Source: Thiobaca trueperi (GTDB lineage: Bacteria; Pseudomonadota; Gammaproteobacteria; Chromatiales; Chromatiaceae). From it: DNA of 64,000 nt. Of this stretch, positions 47,448 through 56,528 are shown in pieces. Numbering within the stretch: the stretch's first letter is position 1; each line of letters starts with the position of its first letter. Position numbers and translations under genes: made by a program. A model generated the notes under the pieces. It had not been told where the DNA came from, did no database searches, and saw nothing but the letters and a program-made list of their open reading frames with translations. Where the stretch lies: positions 558,001-622,000 of the forward strand of contig NZ_SMAO01000001.1 in assembly GCF_004342175.1 (NCBI RefSeq), read 5' to 3'.

Positions 47448-48647
47448 GTGAAAGCGACCCTCACCCTGCGTGACCGTATCGACCAAGCCGTCTTCAACGC
47501 CATCTATACCCGGTCGCTGGTGTACAACACCTGCTGGGAGGATCCGGCGGTGGACCGTCTGGCCCTGAACCTGACCCCGGACGACAGCCTGCTCGTCATC
47601 ACCAGCGCCGGCTGCAACGTCCTCGACTATGCACTCGCCGGCCCCCGGCGCATTCACGCGGTGGACGCCAATCCGCGCCAGACGGCCCTGCTGGAACTCA
47701 AGCTGGCGGGCATCCGTCATCTCGACTTCGCGGACTTTTTCGCCCTCTTCGGCGCTGGCGTCCACGGACGTTTTCGCGAGATCTATCATGACGCACTGCG
47801 CGCCGATCTCTCGCCCTTCGCCCAGGACTTCTGGGACGACCGTCTGCAATGGTTCAGCCGGCAGCAGGGCGGACTCTATTTCCAGGGGCTCGCCGGTGTC
47901 GTTGCCCGCGCCTTCCATGCCTATCTGAAGGTCCGCCCGCAACTGGCGGCAGGCATCGGGGATCTCTTCCAGGCGCAATCGCTGGAAGAACAGCGCGCCA
48001 TCTATGACTCCAGGGTGCAGCCGCTGATGTGGGGCTCCGGCATGAACTGGACCCTGTCGCGCCAGCTCACCATGAGCCTGCTCGGGGTTCCCGCCGCCCA
48101 GCGCCGCCAGGTGCAGGCGCAGCATCACCAGGGTGTCGCCGGCTTCATCCGCGAGGCCATTGAATATGTGTTCCGCGAACTGCCTGTGTGGAGCAATTAT
48201 TTCTGGGCCGTCTATATCAACGGGCATTACACCGAGAGCTGCTGCCCCGAATATCTCAAGCGCGACAACTTCCAGGCGCTCAAGACCGGGCGGGCCGATT
48301 GCATCGTCCCGCACACCTGCACCGTCACCGCCTTTCTCCAGGCGACCGAAGAACGTCTGTCCCGCTTCGTCCTGCTCGATCACATGGACTGGATGAGTTC
48401 CTATTACCCTGAGGCGCTCGCCGAAGAATGGACCGCCATCTTCGACCGCGCCACCCCCGACGCCCGCGTCATCTTTCGCAGCGCCCACGCCGCGCCGGCC
48501 TATCTCGATCTGATCGAGGTCGGGCAGCCGCGCGTGCATCTGCGCGAACGCCTGACCTTCCAGGACGAACTGGCGCAGGATCTGCAAAGACAGGATCGGG
48601 TTCACACCTACGCCGGCTTCCATGTCGCCGACCTGGTCGGTGCCTGA
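47448..48647 (+). CDS. btaA: S-adenosylmethionine:diacylglycerol 3-amino-3-carboxypropyltransferase (BtaA)
   Basis: 399 residues, DUF3419 family. It moves the aminocarboxypropyl group of SAM to diacylglycerol, the first step to the betaine lipid DGTS, which replaces phospholipids under phosphate limitation. The pattern is complete: YNTCWEDPAVDRLALNLTPDDSLLVITSAGCNVLDYALAGPRRIHAVDANPRQTALLELKLAGI, then MWGSGMNWTLSRQ and the LDHMDWMSS strand. Only a GTG start is available at 47448 because the upstream region has no in-frame ATG; the ribosome binding site is weak. Translation runs into btaB, 2 bp away. A Pho-box-like array lies upstream. Confidence 0.92.
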   Translation: MKATLTLRDRIDQAVFNAIYTRSLVYNTCWEDPAVDRLALNLTPDDSLLVITSAGCNVLDYALAGPRRIHAVDANPRQTALLELKLAGIRHLDFADFFALFGAGVHGRFREIYHDALRADLSPFAQDFWDDRLQWFSRQQGGLYFQGLAGVVARAFHAYLKVRPQLAAGIGDLFQAQSLEEQRAIYDSRVQPLMWGSGMNWTLSRQLTMSLLGVPAAQRRQVQAQHHQGVAGFIREAIEYVFRELPVWSNYFWAVYINGHYTESCCPEYLKRDNFQALKTGRADCIVPHTCTVTAFLQATEERLSRFVLLDHMDWMSSYYPEALAEEWTAIFDRATPDARVIFRSAHAAPAYLDLIEVGQPRVHLRERLTFQDELAQDLQRQDRVHTYAGFHVADLVGA

Positions 48648-48649
48648 CG

Positions 48650-49408
48650 ATGGGGCTCGGCGATGCGCAAGTCCTGTGGCGGATGGTTCGCGGCCAACCG
48701 CGCAGCGGCAGTCTGGCCGAACGGCTGACGGCCTTCTATGGACCTCAGGCCGCCCATTACGATGCCTTCCGTGAACGTCTGCTGCACGGACGCGCGGACT
48801 TGATGGCGCGGCTGGCACCCATGCCCGGCGCCCATGTCATCGAACTGGGGGCCGGCACCGGGCGCAACCTGGGCTTTCTGGGTGATCGCCTGTCCGGCCT
48901 GGGGCGGGTGGAACTCATCGATCTCTGCCCTGCCCTGCTCGAACAGGCGCGCCAGCGCACACAGGGACTGTCCAACGTCCGGGTGGTGGAGGCCGACGCA
49001 GTGACCTACCGCTCCGACCGGCAGGCAGACGTGGTCTATTTTTCCTATTCGCTGACCATGATCCCCGACTGGGAAGGCGCGCTGCGCAATGCGCTCGCCC
49101 TGCTCAAACCGGGCGGACAGCTTGGCGTGGTGGATTTCTATGTCTCGGATCCGGAACCGGAATCGGGCCTGGCGCGGCATGGCGCCCTGACCCGCTGGTT
49201 CTGGCCGCGCTGGTTCGGTCATGACGGCGTGCATCCCAATCCCGCCCATCTGCGCACCCTGCGCCGTCTGCTGCCAGAGCATACGCTGACCGAGCATCGC
49301 GCGCCGGTGCCTTATCTGCCGGGGGTGCGGGTGCCCTATTACATCTTTGTGGGACGGGCGCCCAATCCGAGCAAGATGACACGCAACGCCCGGCCGAGCG
49401 GACAATAA
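48650..49408 (+). CDS. btaB: Betaine lipid N-methyltransferase (BtaB)
   Basis: 252 residues, class I SAM-dependent methyltransferase. The SAM motif is VIELGAGTGRNLGFL, with LIDLCPALLEQAR and the VVEADAVTY strand; YFSYSLTMIPDW and LKPGGQLGVVDFY follow. It would methylate the amino group of diacylglycerol-homoserine three times to give DGTS. ATG at 48650, 2 bp after the btaA stop, is chosen because the open frame upstream lies inside btaA. The pair is a two-gene operon predicted to be phosphate-controlled. Confidence 0.9.
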   Translation: MGLGDAQVLWRMVRGQPRSGSLAERLTAFYGPQAAHYDAFRERLLHGRADLMARLAPMPGAHVIELGAGTGRNLGFLGDRLSGLGRVELIDLCPALLEQARQRTQGLSNVRVVEADAVTYRSDRQADVVYFSYSLTMIPDWEGALRNALALLKPGGQLGVVDFYVSDPEPESGLARHGALTRWFWPRWFGHDGVHPNPAHLRTLRRLLPEHTLTEHRAPVPYLPGVRVPYYIFVGRAPNPSKMTRNARPSGQ

Positions 49409-49673
49409 CAGCGTCTGTTGTTTCCAAAACCATTTCGGCGCGAATGTCCAAGATTCGCCCGCCTCGCCACCGGCGATGTTGCCCGCATTGCCACACCGCC
49501 CCAGGGATGGCGGCCTCCCCCGCGATGCGATTGCATCCACAGTATGCTATGTTGGCCATGGCTGCTCACAAACCGCTCCGGCCGCGTCCCAACGCGCGGG
49601 GCGACGTCAAAGCGGCTATCGAGCGCACGCCTTCGTAGAGTGTGACCACGCCGACCAGGATGAGGACGCCGTC

Positions 49674-52600
49674 ATGCAGGCCAGTATCGAGCAACTCGGC
49701 AGCGACATCTTCTGCCGTTCCCCCCAGACCCGACCGCCGGAACTGCGGCTCGATGCCGCGGCGGCCGGTTCCCTGCTCCAAGACTGGTCGGCGCGCTATG
49801 CCAAGGCCGTCCGGGCGGCCGATCCGGGCGAGCTGCTCGCCATCGGCCGCGCGATCTTCGACTGGCTCGACGCCAACGGCTGGGCCTCCGGCTGGGCCGG
49901 CGGCACCGGCGGCCGCCTGCTCGAGATCCGGGTGACGGATCCCGGCTCGACCATCGGTCGCGCGCTGCTCGACGCGCCCTGGGAACTGCTCGCCGACCGC
50001 AATGATCACCTGGCCGGCGACGCCGTGCAGCTCTTCGAGCTGGTGCGGCGCATCGGCCCGGCCGCCGAGCCGACCAAACCCATCCACAGCGATCTGCAAG
50101 TCATCTTCATGGCCGCCGCGCCGGAGGGCCAGAAGATTCTCGACTTCGAGGCCGAAGAGTCCGCCATCCTCGATGCCACCCGGCACTTGCCGCTGCATCT
50201 GGTGGTGGAGGAGAGCGGCACGGCCGACCAGCTCGGCGTGCGGCTGAAACTGGACGGACCGTTCGAGGCCCTGCACCTCTCCTGCCACGGCGACATCCAC
50301 CCCGAGCGCGGCCCCGTGCTGGCGCTCGAGGACGCGGTCGGCGATCTGGCTCCCATGAGCCCGGGCGACCTGGTGCAATGTCTCGGCGACCCCGCCCGCA
50401 CCCCGCTGGTCTTCCTCTCCGCCTGCCGCACCGCCGAGCAGGACGACGGCGCCCGTGGTTTCGAGCCATTCGTGCGCGAGCTGATCCGCGCCGGCGTGCC
50501 CAACGTCATCGGCTGGGACGGCTCGGTCTACGACACGGACGCCATGGCCTTCGCCGAGTGTCTCTACGGCGAGCTGGCCGGGCGCGCGCGCACCCCGCGC
50601 GCCGTGGCCAAGGCCCGGCTCGCGCTGCGCCAGACGGCGCGGGACGACCCCCGGCGCGGGAGCCACTGGCACCTGGCCCGGCTCTATCTGGGGCCAGCCG
50701 GCGGCGGCGCGCTCGCGGGCAAGGGGCTGCCCAAACGCAGGCTCGCCAGCGAGACCTGCGCGGACCAGTTCCTGGATGGCGAGCGTGGCCAGGTCCCGGT
50801 CGCCCGCCGCGCCGAGTTCGTCGGCCGCCGCCGTCAGATCCAGTCCGTGCTGCGCGCCTTCCGCGACGGTTCGGCCGGCGTGCTCGTCCACGGCATGGGC
50901 AGCCTCGGCAAGTCCAGCCTGGCCGCGCGCATCGCCAGCCGCCTGACCGGGCACCGCACGGTCGTCATCTTCCTCGGTGCGCCGCACCTTCGCAGCTACG
51001 ACGCCCTGACCATCCTCGACCGTCTGCTCGAGGCCGTCCCGGTCCAGCAACAGCAACGCCAAGCCGCCCGCGACACCTGGCGCGAGACGGTGCTGGCAGA
51101 CCCGGGCGCACTGGCCGAGGCACTGGAAGACCTGCTGGAAGGTCCGCTGGACGCCGAGCCCGTGCTGCTGGTCGTCGACGACCTGGAATCCATCCTGGAG
51201 ACCCCGACGCCATCCGAGCCGCTCACACCCGTCCAGCCGAGCGACCGCATTCCGCTGGCCGCCGTCCTGACCGCCTTCGCCCGCGCGTCGACCGCGTCGC
51301 GTCTGCTGCTGACCAGCCGCTACCGCTTCACCCTGCCGGACAGCCGTGGCCGTGACCTGGCCGAGACACTCGACCCTGTCCCGCTGCGCCCGATGGACGG
51401 GCTGGAGCGCCGCAAACAGCTCGGCGCCGCCGCGCGCACGGCGAAGACCGCCGAGCTGTCTCCAGGCCAGCAGTCGCTGGTCGAGCGTGCACTCGATGCG
51501 GCCGGCGGCAACCCCGGCCTCCAAGCCACGCTGACCAGACCCATCCTGAACGGCGAGGACGCGGTGGCGGAGCAGGCGCTCGCCGCCATCGAGCACTTTC
51601 GCCGCGTCGGCACCCCGCCGGCCGAGATCCAGGCGCTGCTGGACGCCGGCACCGCCGGGGACGCGGACAATGCCCTGCTCGCCTTCTTCCGCCGCATGGC
51701 CTTCGCGACCTACCGCAAAGCCCTGAGCCCAGACCAGGCACGCATGCTGCGCGCGGCTGGCGTCTTCTCGGAAGACCTGCCGATCCCGCGCCCGGCGCTC
51801 CATGCCGCCGGCGCGGCGGACGGGGTCGGCGATCCGCCAGCCGCGCTCGACCGTCTCCTGGCGCTCGGTCTGGCGGACGACTGGGGGCTCAGCGGCGGTA
51901 TCGACCAGGCCGCCGCCAATCCGCTCGCCCGCCCACTGGAGCCGCCACCGCCACCCGAGCTGGCGGCGAGCATCGCTGCTGCCGCCCTGCCGGCGCTGGA
52001 CCAGGCCTGGCGCGCTGCCGACGGCGACTTGCCCCAGGACCGGCGATCCTGGGAGCTGACCCGTCTCACGCTCGCCGCCCCCGAGCTGGACACCGGGCTG
52101 CTCTGCCGCGCCGCCGAGCCGGCGGCACGCTGGCTGTTCGGCACCGAGCAGGACGCCAGGCGCGCGCAGGCCGAGGTGCTGCGGCCATCCCTGGAGAGGC
52201 TCGACGCCTACGGCGCCGAGCCGTCCCATGGTCTCCTGCTGATCGCGGTGGATTGCGCCGAGCGCCTCGGCGACCGCGAGGCCGAGGGGCGAGCGCTCGG
52301 GATGATGCGGAGCATCCAGGCCGAGGGTTGGGACGATGCGGGTACCAACCTCTACGTCGCCCGCCAGCAGCAGCGGCTCGGCGATCTGGACAGCGCGCTC
52401 CGGTCGTTCGAGTCGGCCGCGCAAGGTTTCCTAGACTCCGGGCGGGAGCGTGAATGGGCGATTGCGCGTGGCCAGATCGCCGACATCCTCCAGGCCCGCG
52501 GCAACCTCGACGAGGCCCTGCGCATCCGCACCGAGGAAGAGATCCCCGTCTACGAGCGCCTCGGCGACGTGCGCGCCAAGGCCGTCACCATGGGCCAGAT

Positions 52601-52892
52601 CGCCGACATCCTCCACGCCCGCGGCAACCTCGACGAGGCCCTGCGCATCCGCACCGAGGAACAGCTCCCCGTCTACGAGCGCCTCGGCGACGTGCGCGGG
52701 CTACTCGTCTGCCGGACAAATATCGCGCTCGCGCTGCTTGTACGGAGAGCCCGAACGGGTGATGGAAAGGACGCCGCGGAGGCCAATGATCTGCTTTGCC
52801 GAGCCCTTGCCGATGCCCGCCGGTTGCGGCTCCCCGAGGCCGGTCAGATCGAGCAGATCCTGTCCCAAGTCGGTATGGCGTGCGGCGATTGA
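49674..52892 (+). CDS. CHAT protease-STAND ATPase-TPR protein
   Basis: 1072 residues. Residues 60-345 form a CHAT domain, a caspase-fold protease: His205 lies in LHLSCHGDIH and Cys251 in FLSACRTAEQ, so the dyad is intact. Residues 390-640 form a STAND/NB-ARC-like ATPase: GRRRQIQ, Walker A GMGSLGKSS (407-415), Walker B VLLVVDDLE (about 496-504) and SRYRF. Residues 650-880 are helical (winged helix or sensor linker). Residues 886-1030 are TPRs, two nearly identical at DNA level. The ATG at 49674 has GAGGA upstream; the open frame extends to 49476. Architecture predicts ligand sensing by TPRs, ATP-driven assembly, and activation of CHAT to cut a partner. First of three genes with a hydrolase and a caspase. 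Confidence 0.92.
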   Translation: MQASIEQLGSDIFCRSPQTRPPELRLDAAAAGSLLQDWSARYAKAVRAADPGELLAIGRAIFDWLDANGWASGWAGGTGGRLLEIRVTDPGSTIGRALLDAPWELLADRNDHLAGDAVQLFELVRRIGPAAEPTKPIHSDLQVIFMAAAPEGQKILDFEAEESAILDATRHLPLHLVVEESGTADQLGVRLKLDGPFEALHLSCHGDIHPERGPVLALEDAVGDLAPMSPGDLVQCLGDPARTPLVFLSACRTAEQDDGARGFEPFVRELIRAGVPNVIGWDGSVYDTDAMAFAECLYGELAGRARTPRAVAKARLALRQTARDDPRRGSHWHLARLYLGPAGGGALAGKGLPKRRLASETCADQFLDGERGQVPVARRAEFVGRRRQIQSVLRAFRDGSAGVLVHGMGSLGKSSLAARIASRLTGHRTVVIFLGAPHLRSYDALTILDRLLEAVPVQQQQRQAARDTWRETVLADPGALAEALEDLLEGPLDAEPVLLVVDDLESILETPTPSEPLTPVQPSDRIPLAAVLTAFARASTASRLLLTSRYRFTLPDSRGRDLAETLDPVPLRPMDGLERRKQLGAAARTAKTAELSPGQQSLVERALDAAGGNPGLQATLTRPILNGEDAVAEQALAAIEHFRRVGTPPAEIQALLDAGTAGDADNALLAFFRRMAFATYRKALSPDQARMLRAAGVFSEDLPIPRPALHAAGAADGVGDPPAALDRLLALGLADDWGLSGGIDQAAANPLARPLEPPPPPELAASIAAAALPALDQAWRAADGDLPQDRRSWELTRLTLAAPELDTGLLCRAAEPAARWLFGTEQDARRAQAEVLRPSLERLDAYGAEPSHGLLLIAVDCAERLGDREAEGRALGMMRSIQAEGWDDAGTNLYVARQQQRLGDLDSALRSFESAAQGFLDSGREREWAIARGQIADILQARGNLDEALRIRTEEEIPVYERLGDVRAKAVTMGQIADILHARGNLDEALRIRTEEQLPVYERLGDVRGLLVCRTNIALALLVRRARTGDGKDAAEANDLLCRALADARRLRLPEAGQIEQILSQVGMACGD
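52470..52698. repeat. Two near-identical 123-bp-period TPR-coding repeats
   Basis: The units at 52470-52575 and 52593-52698 differ at about three positions over 106 bp. Each encodes GQIADIL(Q/H)ARGNLDEALRIR and the following TEE..PVYERLGDVR. Such identity implies recent duplication or ongoing homogenisation, so copy number may vary between strains. Confidence 0.85.
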
Positions 52893-52982
52893 TCCAATCG
52901 CCATAGGTGCCCGAGAGAAGGCGGGCGGGCCGATGCTGAGTGTCCGCCGCGAGACTCCCTGATCGACCCAGGAGATCCAACG

Positions 52983-54266
52983 ATGCCCATCCTCTACGTC
53001 CACGGTGTCAACACCCGCAGTCGCGACCACTTCCTGGCGATGGAAGGATTCCTGCGCCGCTATGTGGCGCCGGCCATCGCGTCGGACCCCGAGAAGGTCC
53101 TGATCGACGACGCCTTCTGGGGCGATTGCGGGGTGCAGTTCGCCTGGGATGGCGCCTCGCGACCGCGCTCGCGGCTGCTCGGCCAGGGGGCGGGGGACGC
53201 GCGGGTCTCCGACCTCCAGGGTGCGCTGACGGCGGCGGCCTTCGGCGAGACGCTCGGGCGTCTGCCGGAGCCGGCCGCGCCGTCCGGCGCCAGCGGCGGT
53301 CTGTTGGCGGGCGGCGGCAGCGGCCAGCCGGGCACGCCGACCCTGCGGCTGCACCGGCTGACGCCCGCCGAGCTGTCCGACCTGCTCGCCTCCATCATCA
53401 GCGAGACCACTGCGCCGGGCGCGGAACAGACGCGTCTGATCCTGGCCGCGGACGCGGTGGCGGAGGAGGCGGCGACCGCGACGGCCCTGGCCGGCGCCGC
53501 GACGCCCGCCGATGAGCTGGAGTGTCTGCTGGAGCGGGTGCGCGACCGGGCCGGCGCGCCGGCACCGGGCGCGCTGGTCGGCATGGGCGCGGACGGGGTC
53601 TGGAGCCGCATCGGCGACCGGCTGCGCGAGACGACCGACCGCGCGCTGGGTCTGCCGGCCTACGCGGTCTCGGTGGCGGCGTCCGAGCTGCGCCGGCCGC
53701 TGAACGACCTGGTCAGCCAGTTCGCGGGCGATGTCTTCGTCTATCTGCGCGAGCGCGGCCAGGCCGGCTCGCCCGGCCCCATCCCGACCCGGCTGCTGGA
53801 CAAGCTGATCGTCGCCGCGGACAACAAGAAGGCACGGGGCGGCGAGCCGCTGGTGGTGCTCACCCACAGCATGGGCGGGCAACTGGTCTATGACGCGGTG
53901 ACCCACTTCCTGCCCCGGACCCCCGAGTTCAGCGGCATCCGCGTCGATTTCTGGTGCGCCACCGCGAGTCAGGTCGGTTTCTTCGAGGAGGCCAAGCTCT
54001 TCCTGGCCAGCGACAAGGCCATCCGCGCCCCGGCCAGGGTGCCTTTCCCGGCCGCCCATCTGGGGGTGTGGTGGAACGTTTGGGACCACAACGACGTGAT
54101 CAGCTTCACCGCCCAGGGCATCATCGATGGTGTGCGTGACGAGCCCTACGACACCGGTCTGTCACTGGCCAGCGCCCACGGCGGTTATCTGTCCCGGCCG
54201 AGCTTCTTCCGCCGGCTGGCACAACGGCTCGCGGACGCCAAGGCCGCGGGGTGGGTGACGCCATGA
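52983..54266 (+). CDS. Serine alpha/beta hydrolase associated with the CHAT module
   Basis: 427 residues. The start MPILYVHGVNTRS is a hydrolase strand with the oxyanion HG. The nucleophile elbow is LTHSMGGQ (Ser296). Acid candidates Asp368/Asp371 occur in WDHNDVIS and His399 in ASAHGGYL, so the triad is complete. Between residues 60 and 250 is a long Ala/Gly-rich helical insertion, absent from usual lipases. AGGAG lies before the ATG, 90 bp after the CHAT gene; its stop overlaps the caspase ATG as ATGA. It may be an effector zymogen or lipase activated by proteolysis, perhaps cut in the insertion by CHAT or caspase. Substrate unknown. Confidence 0.85.
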   Translation: MPILYVHGVNTRSRDHFLAMEGFLRRYVAPAIASDPEKVLIDDAFWGDCGVQFAWDGASRPRSRLLGQGAGDARVSDLQGALTAAAFGETLGRLPEPAAPSGASGGLLAGGGSGQPGTPTLRLHRLTPAELSDLLASIISETTAPGAEQTRLILAADAVAEEAATATALAGAATPADELECLLERVRDRAGAPAPGALVGMGADGVWSRIGDRLRETTDRALGLPAYAVSVAASELRRPLNDLVSQFAGDVFVYLRERGQAGSPGPIPTRLLDKLIVAADNKKARGGEPLVVLTHSMGGQLVYDAVTHFLPRTPEFSGIRVDFWCATASQVGFFEEAKLFLASDKAIRAPARVPFPAAHLGVWWNVWDHNDVISFTAQGIIDGVRDEPYDTGLSLASAHGGYLSRPSFFRRLAQRLADAKAAGWVTP

Positions 54267-56527
54267 GCCTGGCGCCCGTCGCCGACACGCCCGGGCTCTG
54301 GACCGCTCCCGACTGGTCGCCGGGGCGGGCCGGCACCTTCGCCGTCGTCATCGGGGTGAGCCGCTATCCGCACCTGGACGGCGGTGGCCAGGAGGCCGAC
54401 GATCTCGGCGAGCCCTGGATTCGCGAGGCGCGGCGGCTCGGTCAGCTCACGGTCTCCGCGACCACGGCCTGGCGCTTCTTCCGCTGGCTGCGCGACGACT
54501 ACCGCTACCCGGACGCGCCCATCGCCCAATGCTGGCTGCTGCTGGCGCCGACGCCGCTCGAGCTGGCGCGCGACCACACGCTCATGGAGCACGCGGCGCA
54601 GCCCACCCTGGCGGCCTGCGAGCGGGCACTGAGATCCTGGTCGGCGACCCTGCGGCGGCTGCCGGCCGTCGCCCAGCACGCCTCGCGCGCACTCTTCTTC
54701 TTCAGTGGGCACGGACTGCAGGTGCACCACGAGAAACAACTGCTGCTGCCGGCTGATTACCTGGGCGGCGAGTTGCCGCACTGGGACGATGCGCTCAGCA
54801 CCAGCAACCTGGTGGCCGGTCTGGATGCGGTGGAGATCCCGGACCGGCTGTTCCTGATCGACGCCTGCCGCAACGATTTCCAGGCGATCCGCGCCAAGCA
54901 GCCGCGGGGCCGGAGCATCCTGACCGAGGACGAGACCGCGGCGAGCTATGCCGACACCCGTCTGAGCGCCGTGCTCTACGCCACGGCCGCCGCGCAGCAG
55001 GCGTGGAGCCCGGTCGACCCGAGCGAGGGCCCGTCGCTGTTCGGCCAGGCGGTGCTGGAAGGGCTGGCCGGGCGTCCGGACATCGAGCTGACCGCGACCG
55101 GCGGCGGTTATGGCGTGCAGCTCGGCAAGCTGCACGGGTTCGCGATGGAGCGTGTGGTGCAGATCCTTCAGCAGCACGGGGCGAGCGTCAGACAGCCGGT
55201 CACGCTCGGCGGTCCGGTCGCGCACGGTCAGGTGACGCTGACCGAGATCCCGGGGTCGGCCCTGGCGGCGGTGCGGCCCGACTTGGTGCGGGGGGCAATC
55301 GACATCGCCAAGGGCATGCCAACGAAGGGGCCGGGCTTCACCGTGGCTCGCGCCGCCACGGTGCGCGGACTTGAGCTTGAGAATTTGCTGGCGGAGAGGC
55401 TGACGGTCAGCCGGCCGCTCCCGACCGGCATCGGCGTGACGACATCCGCGGCCGGGCTCGGTGAGCCTGTCGAGACCCTGGACTCGTCGGTCTTCGGCAG
55501 TGAGACCATCACCCGGGTCTGGACAGGCCAGTCCCGGTTGTTGTGCCTGTCAGAGCGCACGCCGCCCAATGAGACACAGATCCAATTGGAACGGGTGGAG
55601 CGCGACGACGCGGCCCGGAGCTTCCGGGTCAGCGTGAACGGCGCTGCGGAGCCGCGCGGCTACTGGCTGCAAGTCGGCGAGACGGCGGAGATCGCGCACG
55701 GCCTGGTGCTACCCTCGCTCGGCGAGGCGGTGCGCTACCGGATCGAGGCCGAGATGGTCGTCGCCCAGGGACAGGCGAGCTTCGGGCGTCTGGAGGCCAG
55801 TCTGTCGCGCAGCAACACGGGCCCGCTCGGCGAGGTGGCGCGGCTCTGGGAGCGCTACCGCACAGCTGACGTCGAGAGCGCCATCAGCGGCCTGAATCTC
55901 GGCGCGCTGTGGGACCGGGCGCTGACGAAGCGCCAGTCCCCGCTGGCCGCGACTGTCGCGGCGCTGGTGTTGCTGCGGGCCAACCGGCTGGACCTCATCG
56001 GCGACTGGCTGGCCAATCTGGCTGACTGGTTCCCCCTGCTGCCGGACGGCGCGGTGCTGCGGGCGGAGCAACTGATGCGCCAGCAGACCGACCGGGCGCG
56101 GGCGATCGCCGAGGCCGCCGAGTCACTGTGCCGACTGAACGAGCGCGGCCTGCCCTTCACCAGCGAGGCGATGAGCTACGCGGCCTCGCTGGCCGAGCGT
56201 CTGGGCCGGGCCCAGCGCCTGCTGCCGGACGAGCTCCGTGGCCGCTTCGACCGGGTGCGGTCGCACATCGGGGAGGCATTGGTCTACTTCCGTCCGGGCG
56301 GACTCTTCACGGCCTACGCCGGCTTCGATGCAGACGCGGCGGCGCGGCTGATGCCGCCATTGCCGACGGGGGCCGCGCATTCGAGTGCCAACGGATCGGG
56401 ACCAGGCGCAACGGAGGGGTGGGCACCAAGCCAGGAAGAGCACGGCGTGAATCAGAAGCCGGACGTGGAGATCACCGACGATGCAATCGGAATCGACGCG
56501 TTCCACCTGTCGCGTCAGAGGGATTGA
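54263..56527 (+). CDS. Caspase-family (peptidase C14) protein with large C-terminal region
   Basis: 754 residues. Residues 15-310 are a caspase fold: GTFAVVIGVSRYPHL start, His150 in FFFSGHGLQ, Cys202 in LIDACRNDF, then YATAAAQQAWS and GPSLFGQAVLEGL, which is the metacaspase/orthocaspase pattern with intact dyad. The rest (about 440 residues) shows no domain I recognise. It has beta-rich 380-520 (IQLERVERDDAARSFRVSVNGAAEPRGYWLQ) and helical 540-680 (DVESAISGLNLGALWDRAL, AEQLMRQQTDRARAIAEAAESLC). ATG 54263 overlaps the hydrolase stop; GTG 54251 is an alternative. Translation is coupled to the hydrolase. It is likely activated within the same pathway as CHAT. Confidence 0.9.
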   Translation: MSLAPVADTPGLWTAPDWSPGRAGTFAVVIGVSRYPHLDGGGQEADDLGEPWIREARRLGQLTVSATTAWRFFRWLRDDYRYPDAPIAQCWLLLAPTPLELARDHTLMEHAAQPTLAACERALRSWSATLRRLPAVAQHASRALFFFSGHGLQVHHEKQLLLPADYLGGELPHWDDALSTSNLVAGLDAVEIPDRLFLIDACRNDFQAIRAKQPRGRSILTEDETAASYADTRLSAVLYATAAAQQAWSPVDPSEGPSLFGQAVLEGLAGRPDIELTATGGGYGVQLGKLHGFAMERVVQILQQHGASVRQPVTLGGPVAHGQVTLTEIPGSALAAVRPDLVRGAIDIAKGMPTKGPGFTVARAATVRGLELENLLAERLTVSRPLPTGIGVTTSAAGLGEPVETLDSSVFGSETITRVWTGQSRLLCLSERTPPNETQIQLERVERDDAARSFRVSVNGAAEPRGYWLQVGETAEIAHGLVLPSLGEAVRYRIEAEMVVAQGQASFGRLEASLSRSNTGPLGEVARLWERYRTADVESAISGLNLGALWDRALTKRQSPLAATVAALVLLRANRLDLIGDWLANLADWFPLLPDGAVLRAEQLMRQQTDRARAIAEAAESLCRLNERGLPFTSEAMSYAASLAERLGRAQRLLPDELRGRFDRVRSHIGEALVYFRPGGLFTAYAGFDADAAARLMPPLPTGAAHSSANGSGPGATEGWAPSQEEHGVNQKPDVEITDDAIGIDAFHLSRQRD

Positions 56528-56528
56528 C

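Noticed and set aside
47364-48818. Minus-strand frame across btaA/btaB
   Set aside because: It opposes two well-supported genes and shows no domain; it is a shadow of GC-rich coding sequence.
52470-52698. Possible CRISPR-like or mobile repeat
   Set aside because: It encodes TPR helices in frame with the protein and has only two copies at a protein-repeat period.
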